Part shown: in pieces, positions 27,589 to 35,676 of the stretch
Layout of the letters: each line of letters starts with the position of its first letter
Position numbering within the stretch: position 1 is the first letter of the stretch
Assembly (NCBI RefSeq): GCF_902805925.1
Contig: NZ_CADCUP010000045.1
Coordinates: forward strand, 1 to 48,324
Source: an uncultured Nocardioides sp.
Lineage (GTDB): Bacteria; Actinomycetota; Actinomycetes; Propionibacteriales; Nocardioidaceae
Length of the DNA stretch: 48,324 nucleotides
Reading direction: 5' to 3'
Made by a program: the position numbers and the translations under genes
The notes under the pieces: generated by a model
The model's database searches: none
What the model saw: the letters and a program-made list of their open reading frames with translations, nothing else
Told to the model about the DNA's origin: nothing

Positions 27589-28960
27589 CCCGGGCGCCGG
27601 CACGGTCGTCTGCGTCGACTTCGGCTCCACGTTCACCAAGGCCGGCCTGGTCGACCTCGCCCGGGGCCGCATCGTGGCCGCGGCCTCGCACCCGACCACC
27701 ATCGGCACCGACGTCCTCGACGGGTACGACGCGTGCCTGGCGCGGCTGGTCGAGCAGGACCCCCGGGCCGCGGACGCCGCGGTGCTGGCCTGCTCGTCCG
27801 CCGGTGGCGGGCTGCGGATAGCGGTCGTCGGGAACGAGGAGCTCGTCACCGCCGAGGCCGGCCGCCGGGTGGCGCTGTCCAGCGGTGGCAGGGTCGTGGC
27901 GGTGCTCTCCGGCGGCCTCGACGACGCGGCGCTGAGCCGCCTGCGGGCGGCCGAGCCCGACGTGCTGCTGCTCGTGGGCGGCACCGACGGCGGCAACGCC
28001 GAGGTGCTGGAGGCCGACGCGGGCCTCCTCTCCCGCAGCGGGTGGTCCGGCCCGGTGGTGGTGGCGGGGAACGTGGAGTCGCAGGACCTCATCGAGGCCC
28101 GCTTCCGTGAGTCGCGGACGCCGTACGTGCTGGCCGACAACGTCGTGCCCCGCATCGGCGTGCTCGCCCCCGACTCGGCGCGCTCGGCGATCCGCGAGGT
28201 GTTCCTCGCCCACGTCATCGGCGGCAAGCACCTCAGCAGCCGCGCCGACTTCGTCGCGATGGTCGCCGGCGCCACCCCCGACGTCGTGCTCACCGGCGTC
28301 GAGCTGCTCTCCCGGGGGCTGGACGAGGAGCGACCCGGCGCCGGCGACGTGGTCGTCGTCGACGTGGGCGGCGCCACCACCGACGTGCACAGCGTCGTCG
28401 AGCTCGACCCGGAGGACGCAGGCCTCGCCCGTGAGGTGGTCGCCACGACGCCGGTCACCCGCACCGTCGAGGGGGACCTGGGCATGCGCTGGTCGGCGGT
28501 CACCACCGCCGCCGGTGCCGGCTTCGACGACCTCGCGGAGGCCGCTGCGCTGCGGCAGGCCGACCCCGGCTTCCTCCCCGCTGACGACGCGGGCGCCGAG
28601 GACGACGAGGCGCTGGCCCGGGCCGCCGTCGGCCTCGCCCTGCGGCGCCACGCGGGCCGCAGCAAGGTGGTGCTCAGCCCCGAGGGCCGGGTGGTCGAGC
28701 GCACGGGCAAGGACCTGCGAGAGGTCGGCCTGCTCATCGGGTCGGGAGGCGTGCTGCGCAACGGCCGGCCCGGTGTCGCCGAGCGCGTCTTCGCCGGGTC
28801 CACGGGCGCCGACGTCGACGGCGGGTGGCAGCTGCCGCGGGCACCGCGCACCGTGGTCGACCACGACTACGTGCTCGCGGCGGCCGGCCTGCTGGCGCGG
28901 ACACATCCGGAGGCGGCGTACGGGCTGGTTCGCCGTCTCTCGCACGCGCCCGGTGAGTAG
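27569..28960 (+). CDS. GlmL/MutL-like ASKHA protein (glutamate mutase chaperone family)
   Basis: The 463-residue protein begins VVCVDFGSTFTKAGLVDLA, the phosphate-binding strand-turn of ASKHA ATPases, and later has VVVVDVGGATTDVHSVV and LLIGSGGVLRNG. This combination, together with LLVGGTDGGNAEVLEADA, is the GlmL (PF13941) pattern. GlmL is usually encoded next to glutamate mutase subunits and is thought to reactivate a B12-dependent mutase. No mutase subunit is visible in this window. GTG 27569 overlaps metB by 20 nt, so it is translated together with metB. The MetB pairing is unexpected and worth checking. Confidence 0.85.
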   Translation: MPSPSADPGAGTVVCVDFGSTFTKAGLVDLARGRIVAAASHPTTIGTDVLDGYDACLARLVEQDPRAADAAVLACSSAGGGLRIAVVGNEELVTAEAGRRVALSSGGRVVAVLSGGLDDAALSRLRAAEPDVLLLVGGTDGGNAEVLEADAGLLSRSGWSGPVVVAGNVESQDLIEARFRESRTPYVLADNVVPRIGVLAPDSARSAIREVFLAHVIGGKHLSSRADFVAMVAGATPDVVLTGVELLSRGLDEERPGAGDVVVVDVGGATTDVHSVVELDPEDAGLAREVVATTPVTRTVEGDLGMRWSAVTTAAGAGFDDLAEAAALRQADPGFLPADDAGAEDDEALARAAVGLALRRHAGRSKVVLSPEGRVVERTGKDLREVGLLIGSGGVLRNGRPGVAERVFAGSTGADVDGGWQLPRAPRTVVDHDYVLAAAGLLARTHPEAAYGLVRRLSHAPGE

Positions 28961-28969
28961 CCTGTCTCA

Positions 28970-30325
28970 GTGACCACCCAGGAGCCCCGGTTCCGCCTTC
29001 CCGGCCGAGGCTCGAGGGCGAGCCAGATCGACGCCGAGCGGCTGAGCGACCGGCTCACCCAGCAGCTGGCTGCCCAGTGGGCGCTGATCCGCGCCGAGCG
29101 CCGGTCCGACCCCGATCCGATCACCACCGGGGAGACCAACTTCCGGCCGGCCCAGGTGCCGTGGGGGCTCGACCTGGCGGCGGCGTGGGGCTGGCGCTTC
29201 CTGGTGATCTCCCTGGCCGGCTACGTCATCTTCCGCACGCTCACCTTCTTCGGCCTGGTGACCCTCCCGCTGGCCGTGGCCCTGCTCATCGCGGCGCTGG
29301 TCTCACCCCTGGTCCGCCTGCTCACCGCGGTCGGGCTGCCCCGGGGGCTGGCCAGCCTGCTCGTCGTCCTCGGCGGCATCACGGTCGTCTCGCTCCTGCT
29401 CACGGTCGCCGGCCAGCAGGTGGCCAACGGCGCCGCCGACCTCGCCGACCAGGTGGTCGAGGGGCTGGAGCAGATCCGTGAGTGGCTCCGCGACGGGCCC
29501 CTGCACGCCTCCGACAGCCAGATCAACCGCTACATCGAGGAGGCGCAGGCGGCGATCACCGAGCGCAGCCAGGACACCGCGGTCGTCGGCCAGCTCGCCG
29601 GGGTCGGTGCCGCGCTCGGCAACGTCGTGGCCGGGCTGTTCATCATCCTGTTCGCCAGCTACTTCTTCCTCGCCGACGGCGACCGCATCTGGGCGTGGCT
29701 GGTGCGACTCGCGCCGCGGGCCGCCCGCCAGGCCATCGACGGCTCCGGGCGCGTCGCCTGGATCTCGCTGACCCAGTTCGTGCGGGCCACGGTGATCGTG
29801 GCGCTGGTCGACGCGGTGGGCATCGTGATCGTCGCCGCCGCGCTCGGCGTCCCGTTCGTGCTGGCCATCGGCGTGCTCGTCTTCCTGGGCGCCTTCGTGC
29901 CGCTGGTCGGCGCCACGGTCGCAGGCACCGTGGCCGTGCTGGTGGCCCTGGTCGACCAGGGCCCGTTCACGGCCCTGCTGATGCTGGGCGGCGTGATCCT
30001 CGTGCAGCAGATCGAGGGCCAGGTCCTCCAGCCGTTCCTGATGGGCCGGTTCGTGTCCATGCACCCGTTGGGCGTCGTCGTGGCCATCGGCTGCGGCGTG
30101 CTGGTGGCCGGCATCGCCGGTGCGCTGATCGCGGTGCCCCTCGCCGCCGCGGTCAACGCGGTGGCGCAGCACCTGTCCGAGCGCTCGCCGAGCGCTCCCG
30201 ACCCCGACGAGGTACCCCCGCTGGCCGACGACCCCGGCGAGAGCGACCAGCTGGATGACGGCTCCGACGACCACCACCAGGACGACGACGAGAGGGAGGT
30301 GGAGGATGACGCAGCGCAGCGCTGA
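28970..30325 (+). CDS. AI-2E family transporter-like membrane protein (PerM/YdiK type)
   Basis: The 451-residue protein has a basic N-terminus, then about seven hydrophobic segments starting near residue 75. A large extracellular/cytosolic loop holds a coil-like region (about 150-190). Family blocks include FIILFASYFFLADGD and VFLGAFVPLVGATVAG with VQQIEGQVLQPFLMGR. The last 50 residues are a hydrophilic Asp/Glu/His tail, unusual for the family. Members were named for AI-2 export but many are of unknown function or act as ion antiporters. TAGCCT lies 6 nt before GTG 28970; this box overlaps the stop codon of the previous gene. It overlaps ilvA by 20 nt. Confidence 0.87.
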   Translation: MTTQEPRFRLPGRGSRASQIDAERLSDRLTQQLAAQWALIRAERRSDPDPITTGETNFRPAQVPWGLDLAAAWGWRFLVISLAGYVIFRTLTFFGLVTLPLAVALLIAALVSPLVRLLTAVGLPRGLASLLVVLGGITVVSLLLTVAGQQVANGAADLADQVVEGLEQIREWLRDGPLHASDSQINRYIEEAQAAITERSQDTAVVGQLAGVGAALGNVVAGLFIILFASYFFLADGDRIWAWLVRLAPRAARQAIDGSGRVAWISLTQFVRATVIVALVDAVGIVIVAAALGVPFVLAIGVLVFLGAFVPLVGATVAGTVAVLVALVDQGPFTALLMLGGVILVQQIEGQVLQPFLMGRFVSMHPLGVVVAIGCGVLVAGIAGALIAVPLAAAVNAVAQHLSERSPSAPDPDEVPPLADDPGESDQLDDGSDDHHQDDDEREVEDDAAQR

Positions 30326-31535
30326 TCCCACCGCGGCCTGCACGCTGGCCGACATCGAGAACGCCCGCGCGGCGATCGCCGGCACGGCGGTGGTGACGCC
30401 GATGGAGGAGTCCCGGTGGCTCTCCGCGCTGGCCGGCGGGCGCGTGGACCTCAAGTGCGAGAACCTCCAGCGCACCGGATCGTTCAAGATCCGCGGTGCC
30501 TACATGCGCATCTCCCGGCTCGGCGCCGAGGAGCGCCGCCACGGCGTCGTGGCCGCCTCCGCCGGCAACCACGCGCAGGGGGTCGCCCTGGCCGCCACCT
30601 CGCTCGGCATCCGCAGCACGGTCTTCATGCCCGAGGGCGCCCCCATCCCCAAGGAGAAGGCGACCCGCGCGTACGGCGCCGACGTGGTCTTCCACGGCCG
30701 CTACCTCGAGGACGCGCTGGTGCGGGCCCGCGAGTTCGCCGCCGAGACGGGTGCCACCCTGATCCACCCGTTCGACCACGTCGACATCGTCGCCGGCCAG
30801 GGCACCTGCGGGCTGGAGATCCTCGAGCAGTCGCCCGACGTGCGCACGGTGCTCGTGCCCGCAGGCGGCGGCGGGCTGCTGGCGGGCATCGCCATCGCGG
30901 TCAAGGCCCTGCGCCCGGACGTGCGCGTCGTCGGGATCCAGGCCGAGGGCGCCGCGGCGTTCCCCGCCTCGCTGCGCGACGGCCGGCCGGTGCCGCTGTC
31001 GTCGATGAAGACGATGGCCGACGGCATCGCCGTCGGGTGCCCCGGTGAGATCACCTTCGCCGCCGTCCGCGACCACGTCGACGAGATCCTCACGGTCTCC
31101 GAGGAGTCGCTCTCCCGCGCGCTGCTGGCGCTGGTCGAGCGGGCCAAGATGGTCGTCGAGCCGGCGGGCGCCGCGGCGGTCGCCGCCATGCTCGACGACC
31201 CGACCCGCTGGGAGACGCCGTCGGTGGCCGTCCTCTCCGGCGGCAACATCGACCCCCTGCTGCTCGGCAAGGTCATCCGTCACGGCCTGGCCAGTGCCGG
31301 GCGCTACCTCTACCTGCGCGTCTGCATCCCCGACGTGCCGGGCGGGCTCGCCAGCCTCCTGACCGAGGTGAGCGAGGTGGGGGCCAACGTGCTGGAGGTG
31401 GCCCACGAGCGGATCTCCGCGAGCCTGGACCTCGACCAGGTGGAGGTCAGCCTCCAGCTCGAGACGCGCGGCGAGCCGCACGCGGAGGCCGTCAAGGACC
31501 GGCTGCGCCAGCACGGCTACCGCGTCTACGACTGA
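30306..31535 (+). CDS. ilvA: Threonine ammonia-lyase, ACT-domain type
   Basis: The enzyme deaminates threonine to 2-oxobutyrate, the first step to isoleucine, or acts catabolically. The 409-residue protein has the PLP-fold blocks LKCENLQRTGSFKIRGAY with PLP lysine K61, AASAGNHAQGVA, FMPEGAPIPKEKA, LVPAGGGGLLAGIA and AVLSGGNIDPLLLGKV. A C-terminal ACT-like domain of about 75 residues (YLYLRVCIPDVPGGLASLL onward) suggests amino-acid feedback. ATG 30306 sits after GGAGGTGGAGG; an upstream ATG at 30255 lies deep inside the AI-2E gene. Serine may be a second substrate. Confidence 0.92.
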   Translation: MTQRSADPTAACTLADIENARAAIAGTAVVTPMEESRWLSALAGGRVDLKCENLQRTGSFKIRGAYMRISRLGAEERRHGVVAASAGNHAQGVALAATSLGIRSTVFMPEGAPIPKEKATRAYGADVVFHGRYLEDALVRAREFAAETGATLIHPFDHVDIVAGQGTCGLEILEQSPDVRTVLVPAGGGGLLAGIAIAVKALRPDVRVVGIQAEGAAAFPASLRDGRPVPLSSMKTMADGIAVGCPGEITFAAVRDHVDEILTVSEESLSRALLALVERAKMVVEPAGAAAVAAMLDDPTRWETPSVAVLSGGNIDPLLLGKVIRHGLASAGRYLYLRVCIPDVPGGLASLLTEVSEVGANVLEVAHERISASLDLDQVEVSLQLETRGEPHAEAVKDRLRQHGYRVYD

Positions 31536-31554
31536 GCGTGGCCTCCGAAGCTCC

Positions 31555-31582
31555 TTGACACCCCGCCGTGCAGGACTAGCGT
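31555..31582 (+). promoter_or_regulatory. Promoter of the VOC protein gene
   Basis: TTGACA (31555-31560) and TAGCGT (31577-31582) are separated by 16 nt. Both boxes are close to consensus, so this is one of the better-defined promoters in the window. Transcription would begin near 31589, giving a 37-nt leader with GAGGGAG before the ATG at 31627. Confidence 0.65.
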
Positions 31583-31626
31583 GCCAGGTGAGCGGCTCGG
31601 GCACTCCCGACCCGAGGGAGCACGAC

Positions 31627-32013
31627 ATGCTGAACGACAGCACGGTGACGGCCAACATCCCGGCCGCCGACCTCGACCGGGCCCGGCGCTTCTACGCCGA
31701 CACGCTCGGTCTCACCCCCGCCGGCGAGAACCCCGGCGGACTGGTCTACACGACGGCAGGCGGAACCTCGTTCTACCTCTACGAGACCGAGTACGCCGGT
31801 CAGGCCGGCCACACGATCGCCCAGTGGCACGTCGCCGACGTGTCGGCCGAGGTGGAGGCGCTCAAGGCCAACGGGATCACCTTCGAGCACTACGACCTGC
31901 CGGGCGTGACCTGGCAGGGCGACATCGCGTTCGCGGCGGAGATGGGCCACGCGGCGTGGTTCAAGGACAGCGAGGGCAACATCATGTGCATCGACGACGC
32001 GAGCACGGGCTGA
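31627..32013 (+). CDS. VOC-superfamily (glyoxalase-like) protein
   Basis: This 128-residue single-domain protein has the beta-alpha-beta-beta-beta layout of the VOC fold. It starts TVTANIPAADLDRARRFYADTLGL, a form of the VxDxxxAxxFYxxxLG motif, and ends with AWFKDSEGNIMCIDD, in which the DxxGN motif is typical. A His in TIAQWHVADV and Glu in the last strand may be metal ligands. Function is not readable; family members include lyases, isomerases and antibiotic-binding proteins. It has its own promoter and lies 92 nt after ilvA. Confidence 0.88.
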   Translation: MLNDSTVTANIPAADLDRARRFYADTLGLTPAGENPGGLVYTTAGGTSFYLYETEYAGQAGHTIAQWHVADVSAEVEALKANGITFEHYDLPGVTWQGDIAFAAEMGHAAWFKDSEGNIMCIDDASTG

Positions 32014-32022
32014 CCCACCGGG

Positions 32023-33348
32023 TCACGTCGCGAAGGGCCAGGTCTCCAGCTCGCCGGTGGTCGCACGCTCGCGCCCGCCGAGCGGCTGGAGCGCGGTGGT
32101 CTCGTCGAGCCACAGGAAGGCGTCGTAGCGTCGCCCCAGCACCGTCGGCACGTAGTTGCCGACGCGCTCGGCCTCGGGCCGGTAGACCACCCCGATCGCC
32201 CGGTGCCCGCGCTCCTGCGACAGCCACGCGGGCAGCTCCGGCGGTGGGACGAAGAGGGCCGAGGCGCCCCCGAGCGAGTCGTGGAGCAGGTCCTCGATGC
32301 TGCCCCGGCGAGCGGGCGGCACGCTCATCGCCTCCATCGGCGCCCCCCACCACCGCCCGGCCACGACGCTGCCCCGGTGGCTGCCGAAGCCGACCAGGAC
32401 GGTGTCGGACTCGCCGTACCGCTCGCGGACGAGCCGCCCGACGTTGGTCATGCCGGCCTCGGCCATGTCGGTGAAGCGGGCGTCCCCGACGTGGGTGTTG
32501 TGCTCCCACACCACCGCCTTCGCCGCCCGCCCACCGTGGCGGCTGCCGCGGTGCGCGAGCAGCCGGTCGAGGGTGTCGGCCATGTGCCTGTCCCGGACGT
32601 TCCACGACTCCGGGCCACCGCCCACCATGGCGCGGTAGTAGGCCTCGGCGCCGATCACCGCGCGGGCGTTCTGCTCGGCGAAGAAGCGGGCGTCGGCATC
32701 CACGAGGTGGTCCCCGTCGTCGGCGTGGCGCTCCAGCAGGTCGGTGAGCAGCTCGACGACCTCCACCTCGCAGCCGGTCGGCACGATGCGGGTGGAGCGG
32801 GCGTACGCCTGCGGGTCCTCGGCGTACGGCTCGAAGCACTCCACCGCCTGCAGGGCTGCGTCCAGGTCGTCGGGGTACCGCTCGCGGAGGTGGTCGAGGA
32901 CCGCGCGCAGCGACTCCCAGAGGCTGTAGACGTCGAGGCCGTGGAAGCCCACCCGCTGCTCCGGCTCGCGCTCGAGGTTGTGGGACCGCAGCCACCGCGT
33001 GAAGCCGGCCACCTCCTCGTTGGCCCACATCCACGTCGGCCAGCGCTCGAACCGCTCCAGCGCCGCACGCGGGTCGTCGGGCGCGGCCGGCGAGCCGACG
33101 ACCGAGCAGTGCACCCGGTGGCAGTCGGGCCAGTCGCCCTCGACCCCGACGAGGTCGAACCCGTGCTCCTCGACCAGCCGGCGGGTGAGGGTGGCGCGCC
33201 AGGCGTAGAAGTCGTGGGTGCCGTGCGACGCCTCGCCGATGCACACCACCCGTGCCTCGCCGATCCTCGCCAGCAGGGGGTCCAGGTCGCCCGCCGAGGC
33301 CAGGGGCAGGGCCAGGTCACACGGGTCGGCGCCGGCTCGGACGGTCAT
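32023..33348 (-). CDS. Erythromycin esterase-like hydrolase
   Basis: The 441-residue protein has the EreA/EreB-type family signature: VVCIGEASHGTHDFYAWR near residues 34-50, with E39 and H42/H45 in the active-site position, VGVEGDWPDCHRVH, GFHGLDVYSLWESL, WEHNTHVGDARFTDMA and VGFGSHRGSV. Most actinobacterial members are not shown to act on macrolides, so an intrinsic detoxification or unrelated esterase role is possible. ATG 33348 has AGGAGG 6 nt upstream; the frame runs on to 33405. Converges with the VOC gene 9 nt downstream. A hairpin at 33408-33431 lies upstream of it, past the small membrane-protein gene. Confidence 0.88.
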   Translation of the reverse strand: MTVRAGADPCDLALPLASAGDLDPLLARIGEARVVCIGEASHGTHDFYAWRATLTRRLVEEHGFDLVGVEGDWPDCHRVHCSVVGSPAAPDDPRAALERFERWPTWMWANEEVAGFTRWLRSHNLEREPEQRVGFHGLDVYSLWESLRAVLDHLRERYPDDLDAALQAVECFEPYAEDPQAYARSTRIVPTGCEVEVVELLTDLLERHADDGDHLVDADARFFAEQNARAVIGAEAYYRAMVGGGPESWNVRDRHMADTLDRLLAHRGSRHGGRAAKAVVWEHNTHVGDARFTDMAEAGMTNVGRLVRERYGESDTVLVGFGSHRGSVVAGRWWGAPMEAMSVPPARRGSIEDLLHDSLGGASALFVPPPELPAWLSQERGHRAIGVVYRPEAERVGNYVPTVLGRRYDAFLWLDETTALQPLGGRERATTGELETWPFAT

Positions 33349-33407
33349 GGCGGCCTCCTGGGGTCGACGGGCCCTCGCGGTACCCCGGCGGCCCCGGCTC
33401 ATCACGT

Positions 33408-33431
33408 CCGGCCGCGCTCGCGCACGGCCGG
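33408..33431 (-). terminator. Hairpin downstream of the small membrane protein
   Basis: CCGGCCG (33408-33414) and CGGCCGG (33425-33431) form a perfect 7-bp stem with a 10-nt loop. It lies 17 nt past the stop codon of the small membrane protein on the - strand, so it may terminate the greA-direction transcript. Confidence 0.4.
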
Positions 33432-33447
33432 CGTGGCGGCCACGGCC

Positions 33448-33621
33448 CTACCTCCCGAGGTTCACCACGACGGTCAGCAGCACCGAGAGCACCACCGAGA
33501 CCAGGATCATCAGCAGGCAGCCGAAGGCTCCACCCAGGGGTCGGATGCGTACAGGGCTCATGGGGACCTTCCGGGTGGGGGCGGGCTGCTCGGGCCCGGT
33601 ACCCGGCTCGGTGCCCGCCAT
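33448..33621 (-). CDS. Small single-pass membrane protein, unknown function
   Basis: A 57-residue frame runs from ATG 33621 to TAG 33448. It begins MAGTEPGTGPEQPAPTRK and ends in one hydrophobic helix (GCLLMILVSVVLSVLLTVVV) plus NLGR. The layout, a short Pro-rich cytosolic head and a single transmembrane segment, suggests a membrane-anchored protein. It lies 24 nt after the greA stop in the same direction, and an inner ATG at 33561 is also possible. The frame is short, so confidence rests on the strong hydrophobic segment and the tight packing with greA. Confidence 0.55.
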   Translation of the reverse strand: MAGTEPGTGPEQPAPTRKVPMSPVRIRPLGGAFGCLLMILVSVVLSVLLTVVVNLGR

Positions 33622-33645
33622 GCGTCAGGCGCCCCGGGGGTCGCC

Positions 33646-34143
33646 TCAGCCGGCGTACGGCTTGGCGTCGACGATCTCCACCTCGAGGTGCTTGCCGTTG
33701 GGCGCTGCGTAGGTGACGGTGTCACCCGTCTTGGCGCCGAGGATGGCGGAGCCGAGGGGGGACTGCGGGGAGAACGTGGGGATCGAGTCGTCCTCGATCT
33801 CGCGGGCGCCGAGCAGGAAGGTCTCGGTCTCGTCGTCACCGACGAAGCGGTAGGTCACCACCATGCCGGGCTCGACGATGCCGTCGTCGGGCGGGGTCTC
33901 GCCCACCTCGGCGCGGCGCAGCATGTCCTCGAGCTGGCGGATGCGGGCCTCCTGCTTGCCCTGCTCGTCCTTGGCCGCGTGATAGCCGCCGTTCTCCTTC
34001 AGGTCGCCCTCGTCGCGCGCCGCGCTGATGCGGTCGATGATCTCCTGGCGCTTGGGGCCCTTGAGGTCCGCCAGCTCGGCGGCGAGCTTGTCGTGGGCGT
34101 CCTGGGTCAGCCAGATGATCGCTGGGTCGGTCGACTGGGTCAT
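33646..34143 (-). CDS. greA: Transcription elongation factor GreA
   Basis: GreA stimulates transcript cleavage by stalled RNA polymerase. The 165-residue protein has the N-terminal coiled coil (about residues 10-75) with KRQEIIDRISAARDEGDLKENGGYHAAKDEQG, cited here in two parts: KRQEIIDRISAARDEGDL and KENGGYHAAKDEQG. The acidic tip residues D-E-G-D are the catalytic ones. The C-terminal FKBP-like domain has TYRFVGDDETETFLLG and SPQSPLGSAILGAKTGD. ATG 34143 has AGGAG 7 nt upstream; the frame continues to 34164. A terminator-like leader precedes it. Confidence 0.96.
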   Translation of the reverse strand: MTQSTDPAIIWLTQDAHDKLAAELADLKGPKRQEIIDRISAARDEGDLKENGGYHAAKDEQGKQEARIRQLEDMLRRAEVGETPPDDGIVEPGMVVTYRFVGDDETETFLLGAREIEDDSIPTFSPQSPLGSAILGAKTGDTVTYAAPNGKHLEVEIVDAKPYAG

Positions 34144-34162
34144 GGGTTCACTCCTGTGGGAC

Positions 34163-34255
34163 AAAAGAAAAAACCCGCCGGCCTCGACGTGCGCTCCGGG
34201 AGCGCACGCGGTGGGTTGAGCGGCCCTGCGGGTTGACTTCCGGACCAGTCTAGCA
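34163..34255 (-). promoter_or_regulatory. Putative greA promoter and attenuator-type leader
   Basis: On the - strand an extended -10 box TGCTAGACT (34255-34247) lies between DUF4307 and greA. About 65-70 nt downstream, AACCCGC (34234-34228) can pair with GCGGGTT (34178-34172), followed at once by a U-rich tract of six T, C, four T (34173-34163). Inside, a 9-bp hairpin (34188-34196 with 34200-34208) stacks in the loop. A competing arm AACCCAC (34217-34211) can pair with the same 3' arm. The U tract ends 20 nt before the greA ATG and overlaps no coding sequence, so the hairpin looks like an attenuator that can terminate the greA leader. Confidence 0.55.
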
Positions 34256-34275
34256 ACCGCTGGGTCGCCCGGGGG

Positions 34276-34674
34276 TCAACGGGGACGGGGCTGGCCGGCG
34301 GCGGTGCAGCCGATGCTCTCGATGCTCGTCGCCTCCCTCTCGGTGCGTACGACGAGCTGGTTGCGGCCGTCGGTCGGGGTGAACACCAGCTCGCCGACGG
34401 TGGTGTGGTCGGCCGCGTAGGCACGCACCGTGCACGAGGCGTCCACGCCGTCGTCGAGCGACACCCGTACCTCGGCGGTGGTGCGGTGGTCGTCCTCGAC
34501 GGAGAAGCCGACGAGCTGGCTGCGCACCGGCGGCGTCGCGTGGAACCACGCCGTCCAGGCCAACCAGGCCAGGGCCACCGCGGCGACGCACGCCACCACG
34601 ACCCACAGCAGGCGGCGGCGCCCCACGGACAGGGTGCCGCCGTACCGGTCGGCGAGCTCGGCCTGCGATGTCAT
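34276..34674 (-). CDS. DUF4307 domain-containing membrane protein
   Basis: The 132-residue protein begins MTSQAELADRYGG, then RRRLLWVVVACVAAVALAWLAW as one transmembrane helix (about 19-42, shown in part), followed by a small extracytoplasmic beta domain with CTVRAYAADHTTVGE and a C-terminal Cys (IESIGC). This matches DUF4307, which is conserved between mca and greA in actinobacteria. The two cysteines could form a disulfide outside the cell. ATG 34674 was chosen; the frame extends far upstream as antisense sequence. It faces the aldo/keto reductase over 75 nt. Confidence 0.88.
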   Translation of the reverse strand: MTSQAELADRYGGTLSVGRRRLLWVVVACVAAVALAWLAWTAWFHATPPVRSQLVGFSVEDDHRTTAEVRVSLDDGVDASCTVRAYAADHTTVGELVFTPTDGRNQLVVRTEREATSIESIGCTAAGQPRPR

Positions 34675-34749
34675 GCCGCCAAGCGTGCCACCCGCACCCC
34701 CGCCCCGCCCCACGAAGGGTGTCACCACGGGCGACGTAGCGTGCGACCC

Positions 34750-35634
34750 ATGCAGACACGAACGATCGGAAATGACACCGTCGGCCGCGTCGAGGTGGGC
34801 GTCATCGGCCTCGGCCTGATGACCTTCGACCAGACCGGCACCCAGCCGCGCGAGCAGCTCGCCGACACCGTCCGGGCCGCCCTGGACGCCGGCGTGACGC
34901 TGTTCGACACCGCCGACGCCTACGGCCCGGGCGACGAGCTCGGCGCCGACGCCCAGGGGGCGAACGAGTCGCTCATCGCCTCCCTGCTCGACGAGCTCGG
35001 GGTCCGCGACCGCGTGCTGCTCGCCACCAAGGGCGGGCACGTGCGCACCGAGGGCGGCGGCTGGGCCACCGACAGCTCCGCCGCGCACCTCAAGGGGGCC
35101 GTCGACGCCAGCCTGGGCCGCCTCGGCGTGGACCAGATCGCCCTGTGGCAGCACCACCGGCCGGACCCGGCCGTCGACTACGCCGAGGTCATCGGCACGC
35201 TCAAGGAGATCGCCGACTCGGGCAAGGTGCGGATGGTCGGTCTCTCCAACGCCGACCCGGCGCAGATCCGTGCCGCCCACGACGTGCTCGGGGACGCGCT
35301 GGTCAGCGTGCAGAACCAGTTCTCCCCGGCCTTCCGCAGCAGCCGCCCGGAGATCGACGTGTGCGAGGAGCTGGGCCTGGCCTTCCTCCCGTGGAGCCCG
35401 CTCGGCGGACTCTCCGACGCCAAGGAGCTCGCCGAGAAGCACCCGGCCTGCGCCGAGGTCGCCTCGGCCCACGGGGTGAGCGCGCAGCAGGTGGCGCTGG
35501 CGTGGGAGATCGCGCAGTCGCCGGTGGTCATCCCGATCCCCGGTGCCAAGCGTCCCGGCTCGGTCACCGACTCGGCCGCCGCGGCCGACCTGGTGCTCGA
35601 CGCCGACGAGCTCGCCCGGCTGGACCGGGAGTGA
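34750..35634 (+). CDS. Aldo/keto reductase
   Basis: This 294-residue TIM-barrel oxidoreductase has the catalytic tetrad D53 and Y58 (LFDTADAYG), K94 (LLATKGGHV) and H135 (WQHHRPD). GSVTDSAAAADL and PIPGAKRPGS near the C-terminus form the NADPH-binding site. Substrate is an aldehyde or ketone of unknown type; it belongs to the AKR group with a compact C-terminus. A TAGCGT box lies 7 nt before ATG 34750, suggesting a leaderless transcript. It is between DUF4307 and mca, as an extra gene in that conserved neighbourhood. Confidence 0.93.
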   Translation: MQTRTIGNDTVGRVEVGVIGLGLMTFDQTGTQPREQLADTVRAALDAGVTLFDTADAYGPGDELGADAQGANESLIASLLDELGVRDRVLLATKGGHVRTEGGGWATDSSAAHLKGAVDASLGRLGVDQIALWQHHRPDPAVDYAEVIGTLKEIADSGKVRMVGLSNADPAQIRAAHDVLGDALVSVQNQFSPAFRSSRPEIDVCEELGLAFLPWSPLGGLSDAKELAEKHPACAEVASAHGVSAQQVALAWEIAQSPVVIPIPGAKRPGSVTDSAAAADLVLDADELARLDRE

Positions 35635-35676
35635 TCCCCGGGCGGGGTCCGGAGGGGCGACACCTAGACTCGGGGC

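Noticed and set aside
32023..33348. Erythromycin esterase-like gene as an acquired resistance gene
   Set aside because: Codon use and GC match the neighbours, no mobile element is near, and most actinobacterial members are intrinsic hydrolases.
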